Shown one piece after another: positions 17,269 through 25,939 of a DNA stretch of 64,000 bases (its first letter is position 1; each line of letters starts with the position of its first letter). The position numbers and the translations under genes are program-made. The stretch covers positions 124,001 through 188,000 of the forward strand of contig CAVPYY010000010.1 of the NCBI GenBank assembly GCA_963710135.1, written 5' to 3'. A model generated the notes under the pieces. The model did not search any database, was not told the origin of the DNA, and worked only from the letters and a program-made list of their open reading frames with translations. Origin of the DNA: SG8-30 sp963710135. Lineage in GTDB: Bacteria; Pseudomonadota; Gammaproteobacteria; Steroidobacterales; Steroidobacteraceae.

Positions 17269-19234
17269 GCCGAGCGCGCGATCCGCGGGTCGATGCCCGC
17301 CGCCGCGAGGCGCTCCCTCAGGAACGACGCCGCCTCGTCGCCATTCTCGATGACCGGCGCCGGCGGCAGCGACTGCACGAACAGTCGCCCGTAGCCGCGC
17401 GACCGGAGGCGCGGATCGCAGATCGCCACCACGCCGAAGTCCTCGCGGTCACGGATCAGCCGCCCGAAGCCCTGCTTGAGCGCCAGCACCGCCTGCGGCA
17501 CCTGGTACTCGAAGAACGGGTTGCCGCCGCGCCGGCGAATGCCTTCCAGTCGCGCCTTCAGCAGCGGGTCGTCCGGCGCCGCGAACGGCAGCTTGTCGAT
17601 CACCACCAGCGACAGCGCCGGGCCGCGCACGTCGACGCCCTCCCAGAAGCTCGCGGTGCCGAGCAGCACCGCGCCGCTGGCCGTCTCGCGAAAGCCCGCG
17701 AGCAGCGTCTCGCGCGGCGCCTCGCCCTGCACCAGCATCCGGTAGCGGTCCGCGAACCCGCCGCGCATCCGCAGCAGCCGGGCCGCTTCCTTCAGGGCGC
17801 GGTGGCTGGTGAACAGCAGGAACGTCCGGCCGCCGGCCGCCTCGATCAGCGGCAGCGCGGTGGCCACCACGGCGGTCGTATGCGTGGGATCCGACGGCTC
17901 CGGCAGCCCGCGCGGCAGGTACAGCCGCGCCTGCCGATCGAAGTCGAACGGGCTGTCGACCTTCAGCGTGCGCGCATCCGTCGCGCCGATCCGCCCGAGG
18001 AAATGCTGGAAGTCGTCACCGATCGCAAGCGTCGCCGAGGTGAACACCCAGGTGCACGGCCGCGCGGTCATGAGTTCGCGCAGCCGGTCCGCCACCTCGA
18101 ACGGGCTGAACGACATGGTGAAGCCGCGCGCGCTCACCTCGAGCCAGCGCACGCCCTCCTCGGCCGACACTGGCGAGCAGCCGGCCGATGGCGTCGGCCA
18201 GTTCCGCGGCGCGGCGCGCGCATTGCTTGATGCCCGCGTCGTCGCTGCCGGTGTCCTCGAGCGCCGCGGCAAGTGCCTCGATGCCGGCCACCGCCACCTC
18301 GAGTGACTCGATGAACGCGTCGGGCACCTCGTGCCACTCCAGCCGTTCGCGCCCGCCGCGCACGGCCGCGAGCGACTGCGCCAGCGCGTCCTCGATGCCG
18401 TGCAGCTGCTCACGCAGCTGCGGGCCGGAATGCCCGGCGCGGGTGAGTTCGACCAGCGCGTCGCGCACCAGCGCCACCACCTGCCGGCTGCCAACATTCA
18501 GCCCAAAGAACTGCGCGGCGATGTCCGGCACCTGGTGCGCCTCGTCGAGAATGACCGCGTCGGTGCCCGGGCAGCAGCTCGCCGAAACCCTCGTCCTTCA
18601 GCGCCAGGTCGGCCAGCAGCAGGTGATGATTGACGACGACGATGTCCGCCGCCTGCGCCTCGCGCCGCGCCAGCACCACGTGGCAGCGCGAGTACTCGGC
18701 GCATTCCGTGCCGACACAGTTGTCGCGCGTGGAGGTGACCGCCGGCCAGACGCGATCGTCGTCGCGGATGCCGGAGACCTCGGCGACGTCGCCGGAGCGC
18801 GTCACCTTCGCCCAGCGCGTCACGCGGGCGAGCGACTTCGCCGACGGCGGCTCGAGCCCCGGCAGCGAGCGCATCTGCTCGGCGAGCGCGAGGCGGTGCC
18901 GGCACAGGTAGTTGGAGCGGCCCTTGAGCAAGGCGACCCGCACCGGCCGGCCCAACGCCTTCGACAGCATCGGCAGGTCGCGATGGAACAACTGGTCCTG
19001 CAGGGTGCGCGTGCCGGTCGAGACGATCACGTGCCGGCCGGAGAGCAGCGCCGGCACGAGGTAGGCGAATGTCTTGCCGGTGCCGGTGCCCGCCTCGACG
19101 GCCAGCACGGCGCGTTCCTCCAGCGCCTCGCCGACCCAGTCCGCCATCTCCTGCTGTTCGCGTCGCGACTCGAATCCCGGGACGGCCTCGGCCAGCGGGC
19201 CTGCCGGCCCGAGCAGGCGGGCGAACTCACCCAC
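17265..19234 (-). CDS. yoaA: DinG/YoaA-family ATP-dependent DNA helicase (two frameshifts)
   Basis: An XPD-like superfamily 2 helicase with an iron-sulfur cluster, acting 5' to 3' on damaged DNA. The start is MGEFARLLGPAGPLAEAVPG. Walker A is EAGTGTGKTFAYL. The cluster cysteines are in SNYLCRHRL and NCVGTECAEYSRCH. The DEAH box (VILDEAHQVPDI) sits at about 18,520-18,560, just past a frameshift near 18,560, and a second shift lies near 18,160. The C-terminal half carries WVFTSATLAIGDDF, GTASFWEGVDVRGP and KQGFGRLIRDREDFG (motif VI). Length (about 655 residues when repaired) fits YoaA better than the longer DinG. It is coupled to tsaB. Confidence 0.88.
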
Positions 19235-19670
19235 GACGACACCCGCGCGCCGGGTGCGGGCCGGGGTCAGCAGCAGAGGACGGTTGGGAGCGGAGCATTA
19301 CCGGCGGCAGTGTAAAGAACAGCCAGCGCGCGCGGTACATCGCTGCGGTCTTCACTCAGCCATTACTGGCGTTTGTCGTACGCAATCACCCCAAGGCAGT
19401 TAACATTTCCATTGGAATGGATTTAATTAATCAGTGCATCTAGTTTATATTAATCATATAGTTATGGAATGTTTGTAATGTGATTAATCGCCCTGCTCTC
19501 ATCGCCGTTCGGCCTCGAAATGCGCCGCTGCGAAACGCTTCATTACGAGCGCGCGAACCGCATCGCATCTATACTTGAGAAACACCAAACAAGACCATTT
19601 CGAGCGCCTGGGCCGAACATTTCCGGCCCCGTTTCCGCGGGACGCGCAGGCGCCTGAAGCCGAGGAGTCC
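19235..19670. other. Intergenic region upstream of pckG, AT-rich core
   Basis: This 436-base gap separates divergent yoaA and pckG. The middle (about 19,380-19,490) is strikingly AT-rich for this genome and contains three copies of ATTAATC (in TTAATTAATCAG, TATTAATCATAT and GTGATTAATCG). These could be regulator half-sites or an UP-element-like promoter for pckG. A TATACT hexamer lies near 19,570. No gene is supported here. Confidence 0.45.
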
Positions 19671-21440
19671 ATGGCCACACCGATGCCGAAAGCCCCCGTC
19701 GCCAGCCCGCCCAAGGCCGTTGCCGACTGGGTCGACGAAGTCGCCCGCCTCACCCAGCCCGACCGCATCCACTGGTGCCAGGGCTCCGAGGCCGAGTACC
19801 GGCAGTTGATCAAGCACATGCAGGAGCGTGGCGACCTGCTGGAGCTGAACCAGCAGACCCACCCCGGCTGCTACCTGCATCGCTCGGACCCCTCCGACGT
19901 GGCCCGTGTCGAGCACCTCACCTACGTGTGCACGCACCACGCGGACGACGCCGGCCCGAACAACAACTGGATGGACCCGGTCGACGCCCACCGGCTGATG
20001 CACGACCTGTTCGACGGCTGCATGCGTGGCCGCACGCTGTACGTCATCCCGTACTGCATGGGGCCGATCGACTCGCCCTACGCCCGCTGCGGCGTCGAGA
20101 TCACCGACAGCGCCTACGTCGCCGCCAACATGCGGTTGATGACGCGCATGGGCGCGCCGGCGCTCGAGCGCATCGCCCGCGAGGGCAAGTTCGTCAAGGG
20201 CCTGCACTCCATCGGCGATCTCGATCCGGAGCGTCGCTACATCATGCATTTCCCCGAGGAGCTCAGCATCATGAGCTACGGCTCGGGCTATGGCGGCAAC
20301 GCGCTGCTCGGCAAGAAGTGCCACGCGCTGCGCATCGCCAGCTGGCAGGCGCGCGACGAGGGCTGGATGGCCGAGCACATGATGCTCGTCGGCGTCGAGA
20401 ACCCGCAGGGCGAGACGCACTACCTCGCCGCGGCGTTCCCGTCGGCCTGCGGCAAGACCAACCTCGCCATGCTGATCCCGCCGGACTCCATGCCGGGCTG
20501 GAAGGTGTGGACGGTCGGCGACGACATCGCCTGGCTGCATCCGGGACCGGATGGACGCCTCTACGCCATCAACCCCGAGGCCGGCTATTTCGGCGTGGTG
20601 CCTGGCACCAACCGCCAGACCAACCGCCACGCGCACGACATGATCCGCCGCGACACCATCTTCACCAACGTGGCGGTGACGGCGCACAACGAGCCCTGGT
20701 GGGAAGGGCTCGAGGAAGGCGAGCCGGCGCGCGACTGGCAGGGCCGCAAGTACCAGCCCGGCAGCGGCCCGGCCGCGCACCCCAATTCGCGCTTCACCGT
20801 GGCGGCGCGCCAGAACCCGATCTACTCGAAGATGGCGGACGCGCCCGGCGGCGTGCCGATCTCGGCGATCATCTTCGGCGGCCGCCGCCGGCAGTTCACG
20901 CCGCTGGTCTACCAGGCGCGCGACTGGAAGCACGGCGTGCTGGTCGGCGCGTCGGTCGCCTCGGAGACCACCGCGGCCGCGACCGGCAAGGTGGGGGTGG
21001 TGCGCCGTGATCCGATGGCGATGAAGCCGTTCTGCGGCTACAACTTCGGCGACTACTGGCAGCACTGGCTGGCGATGGGCGAGAAGGTGACCAACCCGCC
21101 GAAGATCTTCCACGTCAACTGGTTCCGCCGCGACGACGCCGGCAAGTTCCTGTGGCCGGGCTTCGGCGAGAACCTGCGGGTGATCGAGTGGATCATCAAC
21201 CGCTGCCAGGGCAAGGCGGACGCGGTGGAGACACCGGTCGGCTACCTGCCGACGCCCGGCGCGCTCAACACGCAGGGCCTGGACATCGACCCGGCGACGC
21301 TCGAGGAACTGGTGACCTACAAGCCGGAGGCCTGGCGCCGCGAGATGGCCGACATCGCCGAGTACCTCGACTCCTATGGCGCCCGCACGCCCGCCGAGCT
21401 GAAGTCCGAACTGGACGCGGTCCGCAAGCGCCTCGGCTGA
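19671..21440 (+). CDS. pckG: Phosphoenolpyruvate carboxykinase (GTP)
   Basis: PckG converts oxaloacetate and GTP to phosphoenolpyruvate at the start of gluconeogenesis. The 589-residue product has the normal length for the GTP-type enzyme. Key motifs are the substrate segment SYGSGYGGNALLGKKCHALR, the kinase P-loop AAFPSACGKTNLAML and the metal-binding VWTVGDDIAWL. The start MATPMPKAPVASPP follows the site GAGGAG. Most enterobacteria use the unrelated ATP-dependent enzyme; the GTP form occurs in Xanthomonadales and relatives, which helps place the host. REP copy 2 begins 8 bases after the stop. Confidence 0.96.
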   Translation: MATPMPKAPVASPPKAVADWVDEVARLTQPDRIHWCQGSEAEYRQLIKHMQERGDLLELNQQTHPGCYLHRSDPSDVARVEHLTYVCTHHADDAGPNNNWMDPVDAHRLMHDLFDGCMRGRTLYVIPYCMGPIDSPYARCGVEITDSAYVAANMRLMTRMGAPALERIAREGKFVKGLHSIGDLDPERRYIMHFPEELSIMSYGSGYGGNALLGKKCHALRIASWQARDEGWMAEHMMLVGVENPQGETHYLAAAFPSACGKTNLAMLIPPDSMPGWKVWTVGDDIAWLHPGPDGRLYAINPEAGYFGVVPGTNRQTNRHAHDMIRRDTIFTNVAVTAHNEPWWEGLEEGEPARDWQGRKYQPGSGPAAHPNSRFTVAARQNPIYSKMADAPGGVPISAIIFGGRRRQFTPLVYQARDWKHGVLVGASVASETTAAATGKVGVVRRDPMAMKPFCGYNFGDYWQHWLAMGEKVTNPPKIFHVNWFRRDDAGKFLWPGFGENLRVIEWIINRCQGKADAVETPVGYLPTPGALNTQGLDIDPATLEELVTYKPEAWRREMADIAEYLDSYGARTPAELKSELDAVRKRLG

Positions 21441-21448
21441 TTTTTGCC

Positions 21449-21595
21449 GGAGGGGTCAGACGCGGTCCACTCGTGTACCGCTCTGGCCCCACTCGGGTAC
21501 GGGTCAGACGCCAGTCGGTTCCTGACAGGAAGCGCCGCAGCTCAAAGGGGTCAGAGTGGGGTCAGAGCAGAGCCAGAGTGGCGTCTGACCCCTCC
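21449..21595. repeat. REP/BIME-like element copy 2
   Basis: It begins GGAGGGGTCAGACGC and ends GTGGCGTCTGACCCCTCC. The interior is longer and includes several GGGGTCAGAG(T/C) half-copies, so it looks composite. The right foot overlaps the TAG stop of the minus-strand cyclase by one base, as copy 1 does with tsaB. Confidence 0.85.
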
Positions 21596-22497
21596 TACTC
21601 GTCGCAGAAGAACTCGACGGTGTGATACGAGTCGGGCTCCGGCACCCGCCCCAGCCCAATCACGCCGCTGCCCTTCAGCGGCAGCGAATCGCGGCGCACG
21701 AACACGTCCTCGCCGGCCGCCGTCTGCACGAACGAGCCGTTGGTGCTCTCATCGACCAGCATGAAGCGGTTCTTGCCGGCCTCGACCCGCGCATGCAGGC
21801 GCGAGACCAGGTTGCCCTTGACGACCAGCCCGTTCTCCTCGCCACGCCCCAGGGTGATGGTCGGGCGGTCGCGATCGTTGAGCACGACTTCGCGGTCGCC
21901 GTAACGCAAGCGGATCTGGAAGCTGCGGTGCTGCTCCGTGATGGTGGCGATCGACGGCAGCATGCTGGTGGCGTCCTCGCCCTGCCACAGCACTTCGTGG
22001 ACGGCGACCTCGCCGTGCTGGCCGCGCGGTACCGCCACGTCGAGCTGCCGCGACGCCTGCCGCCACGGACCGACCAGGCGCTTGATGATGGCGTCGGTGA
22101 TGATGATCTGCCCGGCCTTGGCCTGGCTGGTCATGCGGTTCGCCGTGTGCACGGCGGCGCCGAAGATGTCGCGGCTCTCGACCATCACCGGGCCGAAGTG
22201 CGCGCCGATCCGGATGGCGACCTGCTGGCCGTCGACCGCGAGCTCGGGGTGGGCGTGGATTCGGGTCTGCATCTCGACCGCGGAGTCGACCGCGTTGTCG
22301 CAGTCCTCGAAGGTCGACATCACCTCGTCGCCCATGGTCTTGATGACCTTGCCTTCATGCTGCTCGGTTGCCTGGCGCATGATGTCGACGCAGATCGCGA
22401 CCAGATCGCGGGCACGGGCGTCACCGAGCGCCTCGTAGAGCCGGGTGCTGCCAACGACATCCGCGAACAGGATGACCAGTTCTGAATCCTTTCCCAT
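21595..22497 (-). CDS. Class III adenylate/guanylate cyclase with C-terminal FHA domain
   Basis: A 300-residue soluble protein. Residues 1-180 are a class III nucleotide cyclase domain: metal-binding aspartates in VILFADVVGSTRLYE and MGDEVMSTF, conserved GAHFGPVMV, and HTANRMTSQAKAGQIIIT with the transition-state Asn and Arg. Residues about 200-295 form an FHA phosphothreonine-binding domain (TITLGRGEENGLVV, NLVSRLHARVE, DESTNGSFV). This pairing couples cyclic-nucleotide production to a Ser/Thr kinase signal. The product is probably cAMP, but substrate choice cannot be settled by eye. The gene stands alone on the minus strand. Confidence 0.9.
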   Translation of the reverse strand: MGKDSELVILFADVVGSTRLYEALGDARARDLVAICVDIMRQATEQHEGKVIKTMGDEVMSTFEDCDNAVDSAVEMQTRIHAHPELAVDGQQVAIRIGAHFGPVMVESRDIFGAAVHTANRMTSQAKAGQIIITDAIIKRLVGPWRQASRQLDVAVPRGQHGEVAVHEVLWQGEDATSMLPSIATITEQHRSFQIRLRYGDREVVLNDRDRPTITLGRGEENGLVVKGNLVSRLHARVEAGKNRFMLVDESTNGSFVQTAAGEDVFVRRDSLPLKGSGVIGLGRVPEPDSYHTVEFFCDE

Positions 22498-22697
22498 ACG
22501 CGGCCCCGGAACCTCCTCGCGGGGTGGTGGCGCCGCGATCCGGCAGGGTCCGGCGTCGCAGCTTCGGGCATTTCACCAGTATAGTAAGGCTTCGAGCGAC
22601 GGCTGTCATAATGTGTTGCCGCCTGCCGACAGCCTGCTCGCGCGGGCCCGCGAGCCTTGCGGTGTACCCGACCCGACTGGTCCCTCTGGAATTGTCC

Positions 22698-24134
22698 ATG
22701 ACACGAGTATTCGCTGCGGCCGGCGGCTTGCTGTGGTTGGCCACAGCCGGCGCCGCGCCCTTCTCCGAGGCCGATCTCGAACACGCCGAACGGCTGCGTG
22801 CCACTGCGCTCGCCAGCGACAGCGGCTACGAGCTCGTCGCCTCGCTCACGACGGAAGTGGGGCCGCGGCTCGCCGGCTCGGCCGGTGATCGGGCCGCGGT
22901 CGCCTGGGCCACCCGGACACTCACGACGCTCGGCCTCGCCAATGTGCGCACGCAGGAGGTGCTGGTGCCGCACTGGGAACGGGGCACCCTCGACGTGCGC
23001 ATCCTCGCACCGTTCCCGCAGGTGCTGGCCGCCACCGCGCTCGGTGGCAGCGTCGGGACACCCGAGGACGGCATTGAGGCGGAGGTCGCGGCCTTCGCCG
23101 ATATCGAGGCGCTCAAGGCTGCGGCGCCCGAGCAGGTAGCGGGCCGGCTGGTGTATCTGGGCGCGCGCACACCGGCCGCGCGCGACGGCACCGGCTACGG
23201 CAAGACGCTCGCCAATCGCGTGCAGGGGCCGAGTGTGGCGGCGCAACTTGGCGCCGTCGGCGTGGTGATCCGCTCGCTCAGCACGTCGAACAATCGACTG
23301 CCGCACACCGGGGCGGTGCGCTACTCGATCGACGCGCCGCGCATTCCCGCCGCCGCGCTGTCGAACCCGGATGCGGATCTGCTCGAGCGGCAGCTCGCGT
23401 CCGGCGAGCCGGTCAGGATGCGGCTCATGCTGACCGCGAGATCCCTGCCCTATGCGAGGTCGGCCAACGTGATTGCGGAGGTACCGGGCAGCGACCTGGC
23501 CGATGAGATCGTCCTGCTGGGCGCGCATCTCGACTCGTGGGACCTGGGCACGGGCGCGATCGACGACGGCGCCGGCGTTGCGCTCGTCAGTGCCGCGGCT
23601 TCGCTGATCGCCCGATCGGGCGTGAAGCCGCGCCGGACCCTCCGCGTGGTGCTGTTCGCGAGCGAGGAGTTCGCGCTGCCGGGCGCCGCAACGTACGCGA
23701 ATCAGACGCCAGAGGAGATCGCCAGGCACGTCGTGGCGGCAGAGGCCGACTTCGGCGGCGCGCGAGTGTGGCGCTTCGACTCGGCGGTGCCGGACGATGC
23801 ATTACCGCTGGTGGCAGCGATCCAGGACCTGCTCGCGCCGCTCGGCATCGAGCGCGGTAGCAACCTCGCGCGGGGCGGCTCCGACCTGCAACCGCTCAGG
23901 AAGCAGGGCGTGCCCATACTAAGCCTGCAGCAGGACGGCACCGCCTACTTCGATTACCACCACACCGCGAACGACACCCTCGACAAGATCGATCCGGAGG
24001 CCATGCAGCAAGCCGTCGCCGCCTGGACCGTCATGGCCTGGCTCGCCGCCCAGGCGGAAGGCGACTTCCGGAGGGGTCAGACGCCACTCGTGGAGGGGTC
24101 AGACGCTGCTCGGGTACCGACGGGGTCAGAGTAG
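22698..24134 (+). CDS. Secreted M28-family zinc peptidase
   Basis: A 478-residue exported peptidase. A signal peptide (MTRVFAAAGGLLWLATAGAA) is followed by a PA-type insert and the M28 catalytic domain. The co-catalytic zinc ligands are seen in LLGAHLDSWDLGTG, AIDDGAGVAL, FASEEFALPG, AEADFGG and DYHHTANDTLDK. The family includes glutamate carboxypeptidase- and aminopeptidase-like enzymes. The last roughly 20 residues (RRGQTPLVEGSDAARVPTGS) are not peptidase sequence: they are translated from REP copy 3, so the insertion has replaced the natural C-terminus. An in-frame upstream extension is less likely than this start, which gives the signal peptide. Confidence 0.92.
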   Translation: MTRVFAAAGGLLWLATAGAAPFSEADLEHAERLRATALASDSGYELVASLTTEVGPRLAGSAGDRAAVAWATRTLTTLGLANVRTQEVLVPHWERGTLDVRILAPFPQVLAATALGGSVGTPEDGIEAEVAAFADIEALKAAAPEQVAGRLVYLGARTPAARDGTGYGKTLANRVQGPSVAAQLGAVGVVIRSLSTSNNRLPHTGAVRYSIDAPRIPAAALSNPDADLLERQLASGEPVRMRLMLTARSLPYARSANVIAEVPGSDLADEIVLLGAHLDSWDLGTGAIDDGAGVALVSAAASLIARSGVKPRRTLRVVLFASEEFALPGAATYANQTPEEIARHVVAAEADFGGARVWRFDSAVPDDALPLVAAIQDLLAPLGIERGSNLARGGSDLQPLRKQGVPILSLQQDGTAYFDYHHTANDTLDKIDPEAMQQAVAAWTVMAWLAAQAEGDFRRGQTPLVEGSDAARVPTGSE

Positions 24135-24169
24135 AGCCACAGCAGGGTCAGAGTGGCGTCTGACCCCTC
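24070..24169. repeat. REP/BIME-like element copy 3, overlapping the M28 peptidase end
   Basis: It starts GGAGGGGTCAGACGCCACTC, contains a second GGAGGGGTCAGACGC 22 bases later, and ends GTGGCGTCTGACCCCTCT. Its first 65 bases are read in frame as the peptidase C-terminus. It lies 65 bases before the RAYT gene. Confidence 0.85.
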
Positions 24170-24233
24170 TTTCACCTCCAACGCCCAGGTTTCTCGAGGC
24201 TCAGGCCGGCGCAGCGGGTGACATGCTGCGCGC

Positions 24234-24803
24234 ATGGCTCGCAAGCCCCGCATTGTCGCCCCCGACACGATTCATCACGTCGTCGCGCGAGGCGTGAACC
24301 GCCGCATTATCTTCCACGACGACGCTGACTGCTGGGCCTGGATGCGGATGCTCGGCGAAGCATGCGAACGCCACGCCTGGCGTTGCCTGGCGCACTGCAT
24401 GATGATCAACCACGTGCACCTGCTGATCCAGGTTAGCGACGCAAACCTGAGTCGCGGCATTCAGTGGCTGCTGTCCGAGTACGCACGCCGGCATCACCAG
24501 CGGCATGGGTCGACGGGCCACCTCTTCCAGGGCCGTTTCCATTCCTCCGCAGTCGCGCGCGATCCCTACCTGCTGGAGGTCGTGCGATACATCCTTCTCA
24601 ACCCAGTCCGAGCAGAACTGTGCACGGATCCGGAGCGGTGGCGATGGAGCAGCGCGCGGCAGGCTTTCGGGCTCGACCCGAAGCCTGCGTGGATGGACTT
24701 CTCCCTCCCATACGGACTGCTCGGGCGGGAGGACAAGCGCAGCGCCAGGCGCCTGCAGCAATTCGTACGGGCAGGCTTCAGCGACACGCAGCAACCCACG
24801 TGA
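24234..24803 (+). CDS. REP-associated tyrosine transposase (RAYT, Y1/HUH family)
   Basis: A 189-residue single-strand transposase of the IS200-like TnpA_REP group. It starts MARKPRIVAPDTIHHVVARG, the classic RAYT opening. The HUH pair is H60 and H62 in INHVHLLIQV. The likely catalytic Tyr is Y83 in LLSEYARRHHQRHG, followed by GHLFQGRFHSSAVARD and the VRYILLNPVRA signature. RAYTs are domesticated, single-copy enzymes that recognise REP hairpins with a GTAG or GGAG foot and have no terminal repeats of their own. Elements of the GGAG repeat family flank it closely on both sides, making it the probable mobiliser of all six copies. Confidence 0.93.
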   Translation: MARKPRIVAPDTIHHVVARGVNRRIIFHDDADCWAWMRMLGEACERHAWRCLAHCMMINHVHLLIQVSDANLSRGIQWLLSEYARRHHQRHGSTGHLFQGRFHSSAVARDPYLLEVVRYILLNPVRAELCTDPERWRWSSARQAFGLDPKPAWMDFSLPYGLLGREDKRSARRLQQFVRAGFSDTQQPT

Positions 24804-24828
24804 GCCGAGCGGGCCGGGACGCTGGCAG

Positions 24829-24900
24829 CGGGGTCAGAGCAGCGTCTGACCCCTCCGCGACTGGGGCACGAGTGATGCACGAGTAGCGTCTGACCCCTCC
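24829..24900. repeat. REP/BIME-like element copy 4, downstream of the RAYT
   Basis: Two partial units: GGGGTCAGAGCAGCGTCTGACCCCTCC, then a second arm ending GTAGCGTCTGACCCCTCC. The minus-strand dusA reading frame runs through it, so the last part of DusA is encoded by the element. This is the shortest copy. Confidence 0.75.
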
Positions 24901-25878
24901 TGGGCGGCGCGCAGGGCGTCGGCGAGGAGCGCGGGGCTCGCGGCGCCGCGGTTGACGCCCTCGGAGAGCGTACGACGCCAGGCGCGCGCGCCGGCGCGGC
25001 CGTTCATCATGCCGAGCATGTGGCGCGTGATGGCCCGCAGTGGCGTCCCCTCGGCCAGCCGCGCCGCCGTGTAGGCCTGCATCGCCGCAACGACGGCCGC
25101 GGGCGTGGGCGCCTCGAAGCCGTCATCGAACGCCGCACGATGCAGCGCGGCCAGCACGTACGGGTTGTGGTACGCCTCGCGGCCCAGCATGACGCCGTCG
25201 ACGTGCCGCCACTGCTCGGCCACCTGCGGCACCGTACGCAATCCGCCATTCACCACGACGGTCAGCTGCGGGTAGTCCCGCTTCAGCTGCCACACACGCT
25301 CGTAGATCAAGGGCGGCACCTCGCGATTCTCCTTGGGCGAGAGGCCACTCAAGATCGCCTTGCGCGCATGTACCACGAACACCTCGCATCCCGCAGCCGC
25401 CACGTCGTCGACAAACGCACGCAGGAAGCCGTAGTCGTCATGGTCGTCAATGCCGATGCGTGACTTCACCGTCACCGGCACTCGTACCGCTCCGGCGCAT
25501 CGCCGCCACGCACTCGGCCACCAGTGCCGGGCGTGCCATGAGGCACGCGCCGAAGGTCGCGCTCTGCACGCGATCGGACGGACACCCGACGTTCAGGTTG
25601 ATCTCGTCGTAGCCATAGGACTCGCCGATGGCCGCCGCCTCGGCCAGCATTGCCGGGTCGGAGCCGCCGAGCTGCAGCGCGACCGGATGCTCCGCTGGGT
25701 CGAAGGCCAGCAACCGTCGGCGGTCCCCGCGCAGGATCGCGTTGCATACGATCATTTCCGTGTAGAGCAGCGCAAGCGGCGAGAACAGGCGCAGGAAGAA
25801 CCGGCAGTGCCGATCCGTCCAGTCCATCATGGGGGCGACGCACAGGCGGCGGTCACGAAACGGGCGCGAAGCAATCAA
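24834..25878 (-). CDS. dusA: tRNA-dihydrouridine(20/20a) synthase (one frameshift)
   Basis: DusA reduces uridines 20 and 20a of tRNAs using FMN and NADPH. It starts MIASRPFRDRRLCVAPMMDW. Family motifs are ALQLGGSDPAMLAEAA and INLNVGCPSDRVQ with the catalytic Cys in FGACLMARP. After a frameshift near 25,480 come TVKSRIGIDDHDDYGFL, VHARKAILSGLSPKENR, VNGGLRT and VMLGREAYHNPY. The C-terminal tail after DALRAAQ (EGSDATRASLVPQSRRGQTL) is translated from REP copy 4 and is not DusA sequence. The normal stop has evidently been displaced. Confidence 0.92.
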
Positions 25879-25939
25879 TGGAACCTGCCATCAGGAGCGA
25901 CCTCTGGGTCGCCAATTGTACCGGCAGGACTAGTCGCGC

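Noticed and set aside
16581..18230. A 549-codon plus-strand open frame opposite tsaB and the helicase
   Set aside because: It is an Arg/Ala/Gly-rich shadow of minus-strand genes whose protein motifs are clear. High-GC genomes produce many such antisense frames.
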